Positions 44,829 to 54,579 are shown, numbered from the stretch's first letter. The stretch: 64,000 nt of DNA from Acidovorax sp. sif1233 (GCF_019218755.1 NZ_JAHUWZ010000003.1:530225-594224), one strand, 5' to 3'. Notes: a model not told the origin generated them from the letters alone. Numbers and translations: made by a program.

Positions 44829-45919
44829 GGCCACGCGCCCACGCCGCCCCATTGCCGGCATCACCGGCATTGCCGTCAGTTCGCCGTGGGGCGCTGATAG
44901 TGGTGGTGACTGCGCTGCTGGCCGGCTGCCAGCACCCACCGGCAGCGCAGGACGCGCGCCCCGCCACGGCCCCCTGGGTCAACAGCCTGGGCATGGCCTT
45001 TGTCCGGGTGCCGGCGGGCAGCTTCTGGATGGGTGGCGTCCCGCCGCTCGAGACCCTGGAAAAAGCCTTCCCGCTGCTGGAGCGCCAGCGCTTGACCGAC
45101 CTGGCAGACGAGTCCCCGGCCCACGAGGTGCACATCACCCGCGCCTTCTACCTGGGCCAGCACGAGGTCACGGTGGGGCAGTTCCGGCGCTTTGTCGACG
45201 CATCCGGGTACCAGCCCGAGTCCGAGGCGGACGGCACCGGCGGCTATGGCTACAACCCTGCCTACGACCCGGCCACCACGCGGCGCGGCGATGCGTTTGA
45301 GGGCCGCGACCCGCGCTATTCGTGGCGCAACCCCGGCTTCGCGCAAGGCCCGGACCACCCGGTCGTCAACGTGACCTGGAACGACGCCCAGGCCCTGGCC
45401 CGGTGGCTGAGCCGCACCGAAGGCCACCGCTACCGCCTGCCCACCGAGGCCGAATGGGAGTACGCCTGCCGCGCGGGCACCCGCACCCGCTACCCCCACG
45501 GCGATGACCCGCAGGGGCTGCTGCGCACCGCCAATACCTTCGACCAGGAGGCCGCCCCCCTGTGGCCCCGCTGGCGGCAGCACGCGCTGGAGGGCAGCGA
45601 CGGCCACGCCTTCACCGCGCCCGTGGGCAGCTATGCGCCCAATGCCTTCGGGCTGCACGACATGCTGGGCAATGCCTGGGAATGGGTGTCGGACTGGCAC
45701 GGGGACACGTACTACGCACAGTCTCCGCACGACGACCCGCAGGGGCCCGACGAAGGCTCGGTGCGCGTGCGCAGGGGAGGCTCGTGGCACACATGGTCGT
45801 TCTACGCGCGCTGCGGCTACCGCAACTGGAACAGCCCGCAGACCCGCTACACCCTGGTCGGCATGCGGCTGGTGCGCGAGATTGCTCCAGAGTCCCGCCC
45901 CTTGGCCCCCGACCGCTGA
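44825..45919 (+). CDS. Formylglycine-generating-enzyme-like (SUMF1 domain) lipoprotein
   Basis: 364 residues. A TTG start overlapping the upstream stop is chosen because it keeps the signal peptide with lipobox (IVVVTALLAGCQHPP). The SUMF1/FGE fold runs from MAFVRVPAGSFWMGG to the end, with HEVHITRAFYLGQHEVTVGQ, HPVVNVTWNDAQALARWLS, YRLPTEAEWEYACRAG and LHDMLGNAWEWVSDW. Near the C-terminus the sequence is SFYARCGYRNW: one of the two FGE catalytic cysteines is kept, but five residues earlier there is Ser instead of Cys. It is therefore probably not a true sulfatase-activating enzyme. Confidence 0.88.
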   Translation: MRPRAHAAPLPASPALPSVRRGALIVVVTALLAGCQHPPAAQDARPATAPWVNSLGMAFVRVPAGSFWMGGVPPLETLEKAFPLLERQRLTDLADESPAHEVHITRAFYLGQHEVTVGQFRRFVDASGYQPESEADGTGGYGYNPAYDPATTRRGDAFEGRDPRYSWRNPGFAQGPDHPVVNVTWNDAQALARWLSRTEGHRYRLPTEAEWEYACRAGTRTRYPHGDDPQGLLRTANTFDQEAAPLWPRWRQHALEGSDGHAFTAPVGSYAPNAFGLHDMLGNAWEWVSDWHGDTYYAQSPHDDPQGPDEGSVRVRRGGSWHTWSFYARCGYRNWNSPQTRYTLVGMRLVREIAPESRPLAPDR

Positions 45920-46059
45920 ACGGCGCCCGCCCCTCCCCGTCCCCGGCGCGCCACAAACCGTCAACAAATGTCAACTTGCTGACGGCACCGCGTGCCCGCC
46001 CCCTCGGAGGCGGTGGTTCTCGCAAATAATCCGCAATTGCATTCTCGACGGGGGAAACC

Positions 46060-46758
46060 ATGCGCATAGCCGCGTTGGACGACGATGCGCTCCAGCTGGA
46101 TCTGATCAAACAGGCCACGGAGGCAATGGGCCATGTCTGCCACACCCATCTCAATGGCGCGGACCTGCTGCGTGAAATGCGCCGCGAAACCTTTGACCTG
46201 CTGATCGTGGACTGGCACCTGCCAGACACCACCGGGCCGGAAGTGGTGCGCTGGGTGCGCAAGAACGTGGGCACCCAGTTGCCCATCCTGTTCGTGACGC
46301 ACCGCCAGGAAGAGCGCGACATCGTCGAAGGCCTGGGCAGCGGCGCGGACGACTTCATGGTCAAGCCCGTGCGCATCGGCGAGCTCAATGCCCGCGTCTC
46401 GGCCTTGCTGCGCCGCGCCTATCCGGACAATGCGGGCGGCGTGGTGGAGTTCGGGCGCTACCGCTTCCTGTGCGAGACCCGCTCCATCGAAATCGACGGC
46501 GTGCCGGTGGAGCTGAAGAACCGCGAGTACGATCTCGCCCTGTTCCTGTTTCAGAACATGGGCCGGCTGCTGTCGCGCGACCACCTCAAGGACATCATCT
46601 GGGGCCAGGTCGCGGATGTGATGTCGCGCTCGCTGGACACCCACATCTCGCGCCTGCGCACCCTGCTGGACCTGCGGCCTTCCAACGGTTTCATCGTCTC
46701 GGCGGTCTACGGCGTGGGCTACCGTTTTGAAGCCGTGGAGGCCCAGCGAAGGGCCTGA
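46060..46758 (+). CDS. OmpR-type response regulator
   Basis: Two-component transcription regulator. 232 residues: receiver domain (acidic pair LDDDALQ, phosphoacceptor Asp in LLIVDWHLPD near residue 51, Thr in LFVTHRQ, Lys in FMVKPV) followed by a winged-helix DNA-binding domain (ELKNREYDLALFLFQNMGR, then SRSLDTHISRLRTLL). The ATG has GGGGG upstream. First of three genes with the FecR protein (77-base gap) and CHASE2 kinase (63-base gap), so the kinase is its likely partner. Confidence 0.95.
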   Translation: MRIAALDDDALQLDLIKQATEAMGHVCHTHLNGADLLREMRRETFDLLIVDWHLPDTTGPEVVRWVRKNVGTQLPILFVTHRQEERDIVEGLGSGADDFMVKPVRIGELNARVSALLRRAYPDNAGGVVEFGRYRFLCETRSIEIDGVPVELKNREYDLALFLFQNMGRLLSRDHLKDIIWGQVADVMSRSLDTHISRLRTLLDLRPSNGFIVSAVYGVGYRFEAVEAQRRA

Positions 46759-46835
46759 CCCGAACCACCTTCCACGGCCCCCAGAGGGCGCCGTGGCCTG
46801 CCCAGCCGCCCGAGGCGGCACAAAGGAGATCTGAC

Positions 46836-48572
46836 TTGGCAACGATGAAAGGGCGCGTCCGCTGGACCCTGGGCGCCACCGCGGCACTCACCCTCGGCTT
46901 CCTGGCGAGCCTGGTGCCCCCCCGCGCCGAGGCCCGCTCCGCCACGCCCCAGGGCGACGAGATTCCCCACACCGTGCAGGCAGGGGACACGCTCGAAGGC
47001 CTGGCCAGATCCTATCTGGCCGCCCCCCACCAATGGCCGCTGCTGCAGGCCCGCAACAAGGTGGCCAACCCCCGGCGCCTGCAGCCGGGCTCGGTGGTGT
47101 GGATTCCGGTGCACCTGCAGCCTTCGGAGCCGGCCACCGTGGAGTTCGTGCACGGCATGGCCACCGGGCAGGCGCGCGCGGATGCCGCGCCGGAGCCCCT
47201 TGTGAAGGGCGGCCGGCTCGATGAAGGCGCCGTGGTGCAGGTCGGCCCCGATGCCTTCGTGGCCGTCAAGCTCGCGGATGGCACGGTGGTACGGGTCCAG
47301 GCCCATTCCGAGCTGCAACTGCGGCAGCTGCGCCGGCGAGGGCGCGCGGGCAGCCTGCAATCGGTGCTGGAGATGCGCAGCGGCGCGGTGGAGTCCTCGG
47401 TGCCACCCAGCGCCGAGGCGTTTCGCCGCTTCGAGCTGCGCACGCCGCTGGCCGTGACCAGCGTGCGCGGCACCCATTTCAGCGTGGCGATGGGCGACGC
47501 CGGCCAGACCACCGCCTCGGTGCAAAGCGGCTCCGTGGCGGTGCAGCCGCGCCCGGACGGTGCCACCGCCGCCCCCGCGCCCACCGGCGCCATGCTCGCG
47601 CCGGGCCAGGGCCTGGCCGTGGCGGCCGATGGCACCGTCGGCGCCCCCCGGCCCCTGCTGGCGGCGCCCGACACGTCGGGCGTGCCGGCCACGCTGGGGG
47701 ATGCGGGCCTGCTGGCCATCGATGTGCCCGCGCTGCCCGGCGCGGTCCGCTACGAGGCCCAGGTGGCCCGGGACCCGGATTTCACCCAGGTGCTGCGCCA
47801 CGGCCGCTTCGCGGACGGCCATCTGCGCTGGAAAGCCCTGGAAGACGGCAAGTACTACCTGTCCGTGCGCGCACTGGACGATGCGGGCATCCCGGGGCTG
47901 CCCGCCGTGCTGCCCTTCGCGATCAAGACGCGCCCCGTGGCGCCGCTGTACCAGCAGCCCGCGCCCGGCGCCGTGGTGGTCAGCGGCACGGGCGAGCTGC
48001 TGTGCACCCACGTGCCCGGCGCGCGCTGGTACCGCGTGCAGGTGGCCGGCAGCGCCCAGTTCGCCCAGCCGCTGCTCGATGCGCAGCGGCTGGGCGAGTG
48101 CCGCCTGCCCCTGGGTGCCCTGCCCGCGGGCAGCTACTTCTGGCGCGTGGCCAGCCTGCTGGAACTGCCCGATGGCCAGGCCGACCAGGGGCCGTTTGCA
48201 CCGCCCCAGCCCTTCATGGTGGCGGACCGCCCCGCCACCCTGTCCCTGCAGTCGGTGCAGGCACAGGAAGGCGACACCGACGTGCGCCTGCACTGGCCTG
48301 CGCTGCCCGGCCAGCGATTCCGCCTGCAGCTGGCCGGTGCCGGCGACCTCGCATTCGACAAGCTCGTGCTCGACACCCTGCTCGATGCTCCCGAATGGCG
48401 GGCCGGCAACCTGCCCGCGGGCAGCTACCTGGTGCGCATCCAGGTGCAGGATTCCACGGGCCTGCAAAGCGACTTCTCGCCGCCACGCCAGATCCGGGTG
48501 GGTTCAGGGGTCAGCACGGGCACCGGCCTGCCGGTCTCCACATCGAACGGCCAGCCCGTGGGGCGGCCTTGA
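46836..48572 (+). CDS. LysM and FecR-domain periplasmic protein
   Basis: 578 residues. Signal peptide at ~9-35 (TLGATAALTLGFLASL), a LysM peptidoglycan-binding module (HTVQAGDTLEGLARSYLAAP, residues ~47-95), a FecR domain (LQSVLEMRSGAVESSVPP then FELRTPLAVTSVRGTHFSVA, ~150-225) and two to three fibronectin-like beta repeats (ALPGAVRYEAQVARDPDFTQ onward). The TTG start has AAGGAG seven bases upstream; the ATG three codons on is too far from it. Within the cassette it may be the envelope sensor or scaffold for the CHASE2 kinase (inference from linkage). Confidence 0.9.
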   Translation: MATMKGRVRWTLGATAALTLGFLASLVPPRAEARSATPQGDEIPHTVQAGDTLEGLARSYLAAPHQWPLLQARNKVANPRRLQPGSVVWIPVHLQPSEPATVEFVHGMATGQARADAAPEPLVKGGRLDEGAVVQVGPDAFVAVKLADGTVVRVQAHSELQLRQLRRRGRAGSLQSVLEMRSGAVESSVPPSAEAFRRFELRTPLAVTSVRGTHFSVAMGDAGQTTASVQSGSVAVQPRPDGATAAPAPTGAMLAPGQGLAVAADGTVGAPRPLLAAPDTSGVPATLGDAGLLAIDVPALPGAVRYEAQVARDPDFTQVLRHGRFADGHLRWKALEDGKYYLSVRALDDAGIPGLPAVLPFAIKTRPVAPLYQQPAPGAVVVSGTGELLCTHVPGARWYRVQVAGSAQFAQPLLDAQRLGECRLPLGALPAGSYFWRVASLLELPDGQADQGPFAPPQPFMVADRPATLSLQSVQAQEGDTDVRLHWPALPGQRFRLQLAGAGDLAFDKLVLDTLLDAPEWRAGNLPAGSYLVRIQVQDSTGLQSDFSPPRQIRVGSGVSTGTGLPVSTSNGQPVGRP

Positions 48573-48635
48573 GAGCCCGCCCGCGCCCCAGCCCGGCACC
48601 GCGCCCGCAGCCCAGGGCACGGAGAGGCTGAGCCG

Positions 48636-50966
48636 ATGCGGACCGCCGGACGGACCCGGGGCCAGCAGCGGCGCCTGGAATGGAGCCTCCTGTCCATCGC
48701 CCTGCTGGGGCTGGTGGCGTGGCTCAGCACCGCCGACAGCCTGAGCCGGGTGAACCACCTGGTGCAGGATGCCGGCCTGCGCCTGATCTCCCGCCCCGCG
48801 CACCCCGACATCGTGATCGTGGCCATCGACGACCCCAGCATCGCGGCGATCGGCCGCTGGCCCTGGCGGCGGGCGCTGCACGCGGAACTGATCGCGCGGG
48901 TGTCGGCCCAGCAGCCCCGCGCCATCGGCATGGACGTGCTCTTCAACGAGGAGGACCTGGACTACCCCGGCGACGACGTGCTGCTGGCCGACGCCATGCA
49001 GCGCAGCAGGCGCGTGGTGCTGCCGGTGCTGCGGCGCGGCCATGGCCCGGCCGCCGACACGGCCGACCTGCCCTGGCCCGCGTTCGCGGATGCCGCGGCC
49101 CGCCTGGGCCACGTGCACGTGGTGCCGGACAACGACGGCGTGGTGCGCAGCCTGTACCTGCAGGAAGGGCCGGCCGCGGCGCCCTGGCCCCACTTCAGCA
49201 TGGCGCTGCAGTGCGTGGCGGACCCCGCCCTGGCGCACTGCGCCGCCCCGCGCGCCGGGCCGGGGAACGCCGAGCCCGCGCGCATGGCGGCCCCCGGCCC
49301 ATGGCAGCGCGCCGACCGCACCCTGATTGCCTACGCTGGCGGACCGGGCCACTTCACCACCTACTCGTACATCGCCGTCTTGCGCGGCCAGGTCCCCGCG
49401 GATGCGTTTCGCGGCAAGTACGTGCTCGTGGGCGCGGCCGCCGCCGGCCTGGGCGACATGTTTGCCACCCCCATGAGCCAGCAGTCGCGGCTCATGCCCG
49501 GCGTGGAGGTGGTGGCCCAGGTGCTGGACGGCCGCCTCTCGGGTGTGCGGATCCAGCCAGCCGCCCCCGCCCTCAACACCTTGTTCAACCTGGCCCCGGT
49601 GGCGGGCGCGCTGCTGGCCCTGCTGCTGGTGGGGCCGTTCATCGCGTTGCTCACCAGCGCGGGGCTGGGGGTGGCCACCCTGCTGCTGAGCGTGGCCCTG
49701 CCCTGGTGGGTGGGCCTGCAGTTCGCGCCCGCCGCGGCACTGACCGGGCTCGTGCTGGCCTACCCCCTGTGGAGCTGGCGCCGCCTGAGCGCGGCCGCCC
49801 ACTTCCTGCGGCTGGAAATGGAGCGCCTGCAGCGCGACGGCCTGTCGATGCGGCTGCAGCCCCGCACGGGCGATTCGGGCGATTTCCTGGAAAAACGCAT
49901 CAACGCCGTGGAGCGCGCATCCCGCCAGCTGCGCGACCTGCACCACTTCGTGAGCGAGAGCCTGCAGCAGCTGCCCTCGCCCACCATCGTCTGCGACCCC
50001 CAGGGGCGGATCCTGCTCACCAACGTGGCAGCGCGCCGCCACGTGGGCGGAGACCCGCTGGTGCCGCTGCAGGGGCAGTCCGTGGTCGACCTGCTTCAGG
50101 ACCTGGTGCAGACCGGCACCGGGCAGCCGCTCATCACGCAGGACAAGCTGCTCAACCAGTGCATGCCCGAACAAAGCGAAGGCAGCGACGCCCAGGGCCG
50201 CAGCCTGCTGGTGCAGTGCAGGCCCTTCACCGACCTGGCCAAGGCGGGCTGGCTGATGACGCTGGTGGACCTCACCGAGATGCGGCGCGCACAGCTGCAG
50301 CGCGACCAGGCGATGAACTTCATCTCGCACGACATCCGCACCCCCAATGCCTCCATCCTGACGCTGCTGGAAATGCAGCGTGCCTACCCCGGCCGCATGC
50401 CGGGCGACGAGCTGATGCTGCGCATCGAGCGCTATGCGCGCGCATCCCTGGGCATGGCGGAAAACTTCGTGAAGCTGGCCAGCGCCGAGACGCAGGAATA
50501 CCGGATGGCCCCCCTGGACCTGGTGGCGGCGCTGGCCGAAACGGTCGACGACATCTGGGCCCTGGCCCGCGACCGTGGCGTAGAGGTCACCATCGCCGCC
50601 GCGCCGGAGACCGCCCCCGCCGTGGGCGACCGCGCCATGCTGTGCCGCGCGCTGGCCAACGTTCTGCACAACGCCGTCAAGTTCAGCCCCGAAGAAGGCG
50701 TGGTGCAGTGCTCCATCGTGCAGCGGGGCCGCCATTGGGTCGTGTCGGTGCGCGACGAAGGCCCCGGCATCGCCCCGGAACTGCAGGGCCAGCTGTTCGC
50801 GCCGTTTCGCCGGCTGCATGACCGCAGCCACCCCGCCATCGGAGGCGTGGGGCTCGGGCTGGCGCTGGTGCACACGGTGATCCAGCGCCACGGGGGGACA
50901 CTGGAAGTGGACAGCGATGCGGGGCGCGGGGCGGAGTTCAGGCTGGTGCTGCCGCTGCGGGCATGA
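48636..50966 (+). CDS. CHASE2-domain sensor histidine kinase
   Basis: 776 residues. One membrane segment near 16-32, a large periplasmic CHASE2 domain (DIVIVAIDDPSIAAIGRWPW near residue 60 and AIGMDVLFNEEDLDYPGDD), three closely spaced membrane segments at ~310-380, a PAS-like region (LPSPTIVCDPQGRILLTNVA), then the kinase. H-box FISHDIRTPNASIL near residue 563, N-box NVLHNAVKFSPEEG, G-boxes DEGPGIAPE and GGVGLGLALVHTV. Probable partner of the regulator two genes upstream. Confidence 0.94.
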   Translation: MRTAGRTRGQQRRLEWSLLSIALLGLVAWLSTADSLSRVNHLVQDAGLRLISRPAHPDIVIVAIDDPSIAAIGRWPWRRALHAELIARVSAQQPRAIGMDVLFNEEDLDYPGDDVLLADAMQRSRRVVLPVLRRGHGPAADTADLPWPAFADAAARLGHVHVVPDNDGVVRSLYLQEGPAAAPWPHFSMALQCVADPALAHCAAPRAGPGNAEPARMAAPGPWQRADRTLIAYAGGPGHFTTYSYIAVLRGQVPADAFRGKYVLVGAAAAGLGDMFATPMSQQSRLMPGVEVVAQVLDGRLSGVRIQPAAPALNTLFNLAPVAGALLALLLVGPFIALLTSAGLGVATLLLSVALPWWVGLQFAPAAALTGLVLAYPLWSWRRLSAAAHFLRLEMERLQRDGLSMRLQPRTGDSGDFLEKRINAVERASRQLRDLHHFVSESLQQLPSPTIVCDPQGRILLTNVAARRHVGGDPLVPLQGQSVVDLLQDLVQTGTGQPLITQDKLLNQCMPEQSEGSDAQGRSLLVQCRPFTDLAKAGWLMTLVDLTEMRRAQLQRDQAMNFISHDIRTPNASILTLLEMQRAYPGRMPGDELMLRIERYARASLGMAENFVKLASAETQEYRMAPLDLVAALAETVDDIWALARDRGVEVTIAAAPETAPAVGDRAMLCRALANVLHNAVKFSPEEGVVQCSIVQRGRHWVVSVRDEGPGIAPELQGQLFAPFRRLHDRSHPAIGGVGLGLALVHTVIQRHGGTLEVDSDAGRGAEFRLVLPLRA

Positions 50967-51010
50967 TGACCGATGCAGGCCGGCAGCCCGGAGGTTGCCA
51001 GGCTCCAGCT

Positions 51011-51070
51011 TGCTACACATTCAATAGCATGTCGCGCTTGTGCATCAGGCGCCATCGGCACTTTTTGCTC
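51011..51070 (+). repeat. Dispersed repeat A, copy between two kinase genes
   Basis: GCTACACATTCAATAGCATG, TCGCGCTTGTGCATCAGGCG, CCATCGGCACTTTTTGCTC. Same order of blocks as at 15764. Lies between convergent genes. Confidence 0.6.
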
Positions 51071-51154
51071 CTGCTTGCCAGCCTCTTCCCCGGCGCATCC
51101 GCCACCTGCCAGTTTCTGGGATGGGCACGCCGTGCCGCGCATGCGGGGCTTTCT

Positions 51155-52795
51155 TCAGCCCGTGGCCCCGGCATCCTGCGGTGTCGGCGCCTGGGGCAGA
51201 GAAAAGCTGAAGGTGGCGCCCGCGTTCAATGCGCCGAGAGCCCACACGCGCCCCCCATGCCGCACCACGATGCGCTGCACAAAAGCCAGGCCCACCCCCG
51301 TGCCAGGGAACTCCTCGGCGGTGTGCAGCCGCTGGAACAGTTCAAACAGCCGGTCCACCCTGGCCATGTCGAACCCGATGCCCTGGTCGGCCACCTGGTA
51401 GACACATTCACCGCCGTCCCCGCTGCCGGAAATCTGGATGTGCGCGCCCTGCGGGCCGCTGTACTTGACCGCATTGGAGATCAGGTTCACCCACACCTGC
51501 CGGAGCAGGGCCCGGTCGCCCCAGCCTTCCGGCAGCGGCGCCACCGCGAACGCGGCATCGCGCCCCGGTCCGGTGTGCCGCACGTCCGCGATGACCTGCT
51601 CGACCAGGGCATTCATGTCGACGCGGGCAGGGTGCATGGGCTGGCGCCCCAGGCGCGCGAAATCCAGCAGGTCGCGGATCAACTGCCCCATCTTTCGCGC
51701 GCTGTCGTCGATCACCTTGAGCATCCGCCGCGTTTCCGCATCCTGGTGGCTGTCGGAACGCTCGAGCAGCATGCCCGCGAACCCCTGAATCACGCGGACG
51801 GGCGCCTGCAGATCGTGCGATATGGAATAGGAGAAGGCATCCAGCTCCCGGTTTTTCTCCACCAGTTCCGCCGCCTGGGTCTGGATCTGCCGCCGCTTTT
51901 CTCGCTCCGCCTGGTAGGCCGCCGCCAGCCTTGCGTGGAGCATCGTGTTCTCCACCAGAAGCACCGCCAGCAGCGCCGTGGAGGCCATCAGCCCGTACAG
52001 GCGTCCGGCGTAGAAACCCAGGTCGAAGCGTCCGCCGTTGAGCACGGCGGAGAGCGCGATGTCAAACAGCCACGCGCACATGGTGACCACGAGCAAGAGG
52101 TCCAGCACCACCAGCGGCCTGCGCCGCAGGAGCAGCAGCAGCGCGACCACGCTGACGCCCCAGACGGTGGTGACGACGGCCAGCATGGTCGGCGTGTACC
52201 GGCTGCCCTGCATGATCGGCGGCAGCAGCGACTGACCCACGGTCGCCAGCGCAGTGAGGGCTGCCACGGCCGCCAGCACGGCGGCCACGCTGATCGCGGT
52301 GGAAAAAAGAAAACCCGCTTGCGCGGGCGCGGCTTCGGGCTGACTGGCCGCCGCTGGCTTGCTCAGCGCGTACCCAATCACCGCCGCCGGGAACCCGGCG
52401 TGCCAGAACATGTACAGCCAGGCAGTGCTCTGCGGCCCCGCGCCCAGCCAGCCGCCCTCAGCGACCAGGCCCGGAAACGTGAGCGCGTGCGCGACCGCCA
52501 CCAGGGCCGTGAACAGGTACCCGCAGGCCAGAACGCGCAGGCCCGCATGCCCCAGGATGCGGTACTGGCCCCACAGCATGACCGCGGTGATCAGATCGCT
52601 CAGCACCAGGGCGGATTGATAGGCGGGGATGAACGCGCCCATCTTTGGCAGGGGCAGCTTGGCGAAGGGCATGGCCGCCAGAAACAGCACGGCCGACACG
52701 ACAACGGCGCCCAGGGCCCAGCGCCGTCCCACGGGGCCCGCGGGTGCCATTGCCAAGAAAATCGGTCGCTCTGGAGTGGTTGCCTCGGTGCCCAT
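51155..52795 (-). CDS. MASE4-domain sensor histidine kinase
   Basis: 546 residues. The N-terminal ~270 residues hold about seven membrane segments of MASE4 type (MPFAKLPLPKMGAFIPAYQS, LVLSDLITAVMLWGQYRILG, TAWLYMFWHAGFPAAVIGYA). A coiled linker (YQAEREKRRQIQTQAAELVE) leads to the kinase: H-box FSYSISHDLQAPVRVIQGF, N-box NLISNAVKYSG, DQGIGFDMARV and GTGVGLAFVQRIVVRHGG. No receiver domain and no adjacent regulator. The ATG at 52795 lacks a clear ribosome site; the frame extends 27 codons further. Divergent from the glycosyltransferase gene. Confidence 0.9.
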   Translation of the reverse strand: MGTEATTPERPIFLAMAPAGPVGRRWALGAVVVSAVLFLAAMPFAKLPLPKMGAFIPAYQSALVLSDLITAVMLWGQYRILGHAGLRVLACGYLFTALVAVAHALTFPGLVAEGGWLGAGPQSTAWLYMFWHAGFPAAVIGYALSKPAAASQPEAAPAQAGFLFSTAISVAAVLAAVAALTALATVGQSLLPPIMQGSRYTPTMLAVVTTVWGVSVVALLLLLRRRPLVVLDLLLVVTMCAWLFDIALSAVLNGGRFDLGFYAGRLYGLMASTALLAVLLVENTMLHARLAAAYQAEREKRRQIQTQAAELVEKNRELDAFSYSISHDLQAPVRVIQGFAGMLLERSDSHQDAETRRMLKVIDDSARKMGQLIRDLLDFARLGRQPMHPARVDMNALVEQVIADVRHTGPGRDAAFAVAPLPEGWGDRALLRQVWVNLISNAVKYSGPQGAHIQISGSGDGGECVYQVADQGIGFDMARVDRLFELFQRLHTAEEFPGTGVGLAFVQRIVVRHGGRVWALGALNAGATFSFSLPQAPTPQDAGATG

Positions 52796-53166
52796 GGTGG
52801 TTTTTGCACACGTCGAATGCCGCAGAAACGCCAGGAAAATCCCTGCCCGGCGGCGCGGCGCCCCATGCCCGGACAAGGTCCATCATGGCCTAAGGCGCCC
52901 AGAGTGCAAAGAAAAAGCGCTCTGTACGGACCCGGGGTTCCGCGCAAGGCCATGCACCGCGCGGGCACGCGCCCGGCGGCGGGCCCGCACAGTTGCTTTT
53001 GCGCCCGCTGGGCGGCCTGCAGGGCCATTGCGGTTGACGCGCATCCACGCCAGCAGCAAAATTCGCACACCACAGTTTCAATTTTTTACAAATACGCACC
53101 TGCTTGTGACCTGGGCCGCGCCCCACCCGCCTGCCCCCGACTACAGCCCACAAGGCGAGTTTCCCG
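52796..53166. promoter_or_regulatory. Divergent control region with candidate sigma-70 promoter for the GT2 gene
   Basis: 371 bases. TTGACG (53034-53039) and CAAAAT (53057-53062) are 17 bases apart and point towards the glycosyltransferase, leaving a ~100-base leader that is AT-rich near TTTCAATTTTTTACAAATAC. The GT2 ribosome site is AAGGCGAG. No operator was recognised. Confidence 0.4.
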
Positions 53167-54579
53167 ATGACGCGCAACCTCCAGACAAGCCCTGCGGCCC
53201 TGCCCACGCTCGAACCGCAGCGCGCGGCCAGCCCCGCCAGCACATCGTCGCCAGCCCCAGCAGCCACGAAGTGGGCACGGCCGTACCTGTCGGTGCGGTG
53301 GAAATTTGCGTTCGCATTGTTCGCCGGGGTGGTGTGGATGGCTTTTTCCATCTATGCCGCGGATGCCTGGGTGCACGATCTGGCGCGGGTCATCAGCCCG
53401 TGGGCGGCCTACCCGGTGATCTACGGCATCGCGGTGGTGCCGGGCTTCATGAACGCATTCCTGGTGGTCAGCCTGCTGCTGGACCGGCGCCCCGCGGCAA
53501 GACACTCCAGCGCGCGCCTGCCGGGAATCACCATCCTCGTGGCGGCCTACAACGAGGAGGAAAGCATCGTCTCCACGATCGAGAGCATCGCGCGCCAGGA
53601 GTACGAGGGGCCGTTGCAGGTCGTGGTGATCAATGATGGCTCGAAGGATTCCACCGCCGAAAAGCTCGCGGGCCTGAACTATCCGTGGCTGCAGGTGCTC
53701 AACCTTGAACACAACGTGGGCAAGGCCAACGCGCTCAACGCCGGCCTGGCCCTGGTCCGCCACCACCTGACCATCACCGTCGACGGGGACTCCTACCTTC
53801 ACCACAGCGCGCTGCACAACCTGGTGCGCCGCTACATGAGCGATCCGCCCAACACCCGTGCCGTGGCAGGCGCGGTACTCGTGCGCAATTCCCGCAAGAA
53901 CATGGTCACAGCCATTCAGGAATGGGACTATTTCCATGGCATTGCCGCCATCAAGCGCCTGCAGAGCCTGTACCAGGGCACCCTCGTGGCCCAAGGCGCG
54001 TTTTCGGTGTACGACACGGCCATCCTTCGCGAACTCGGCGGATGGGCCCATACGGTGGGTGAAGACATCGTGCTCACATGGGCGATCCTGGAGCGCGGAC
54101 ATCGCGTCGGCTTCGCGGAGAACGCCTGCCTTTTCACGAACGCACCCGATACCTGGCTGCAGTTCATCCGCCAGCGCCAGCGCTGGTCGCGAGGGCTCAT
54201 CGAGGCCTTCAAATCGCACTGGCGCCTGCTGTTCAAGCCGCGCATGACCACCTTGTTCATCTGGTGGAACCTGCTGTTTCCCTACATGGATCTGGTCTAT
54301 ACATTCGCCTTCGTTCCAGGCCTCGTGCTGGCGCTGTTTGGCGTGTACTGGATCGCGGGGCCCATGACACTGCTGGTGCTGCCGCTCGCTATGATTGTCA
54401 ACTACCTCATGTTCACCGTCCAGGCCAAGATGTTCACCGAACAGGGGCTCAAGGTCCGCCGCAACGTGCTGGGGTTTATCTTCTACGCCTTGTTTTACAG
54501 CGTGGTGCTGCAGCCCGCATGCGTGCTGGGCTACATCAAGGAACTGGTCAGCCGGTCAAAGAATTGGGGTACGAAATGA
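53167..54579 (+). CDS. Processive family 2 glycosyltransferase (PgaC/IcaA-like)
   Basis: Inner-membrane synthase of a polysaccharide, by similarity a poly-N-acetylglucosamine-type polymer. 470 residues. Two membrane segments near 55-110 (WKFAFALFAGVVWMAFSIYA and YPVIYGIAVVPGFMNAFLVV), catalytic domain with VAAYNEEESIVSTIESIA, VVINDGSKDSTAEK, TVDGDSYLHHSAL (DxD), GEDIVLTWAIL (general base) and QRQRWSRGLIEA (the QxxRW motif of processive enzymes). Three or more C-terminal membrane segments follow. No PilZ domain. The stop overlaps the barrel gene (ATGA). Polymer identity is an inference. Confidence 0.92.
   Translation: MTRNLQTSPAALPTLEPQRAASPASTSSPAPAATKWARPYLSVRWKFAFALFAGVVWMAFSIYAADAWVHDLARVISPWAAYPVIYGIAVVPGFMNAFLVVSLLLDRRPAARHSSARLPGITILVAAYNEEESIVSTIESIARQEYEGPLQVVVINDGSKDSTAEKLAGLNYPWLQVLNLEHNVGKANALNAGLALVRHHLTITVDGDSYLHHSALHNLVRRYMSDPPNTRAVAGAVLVRNSRKNMVTAIQEWDYFHGIAAIKRLQSLYQGTLVAQGAFSVYDTAILRELGGWAHTVGEDIVLTWAILERGHRVGFAENACLFTNAPDTWLQFIRQRQRWSRGLIEAFKSHWRLLFKPRMTTLFIWWNLLFPYMDLVYTFAFVPGLVLALFGVYWIAGPMTLLVLPLAMIVNYLMFTVQAKMFTEQGLKVRRNVLGFIFYALFYSVVLQPACVLGYIKELVSRSKNWGTK

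Noticed and set aside
44825..45919. Calling this a true formylglycine-generating (sulfatase-activating) enzyme
   Set aside because: One of the two catalytic cysteines is replaced by Ser, it is a predicted lipoprotein, and no sulfatase is nearby.
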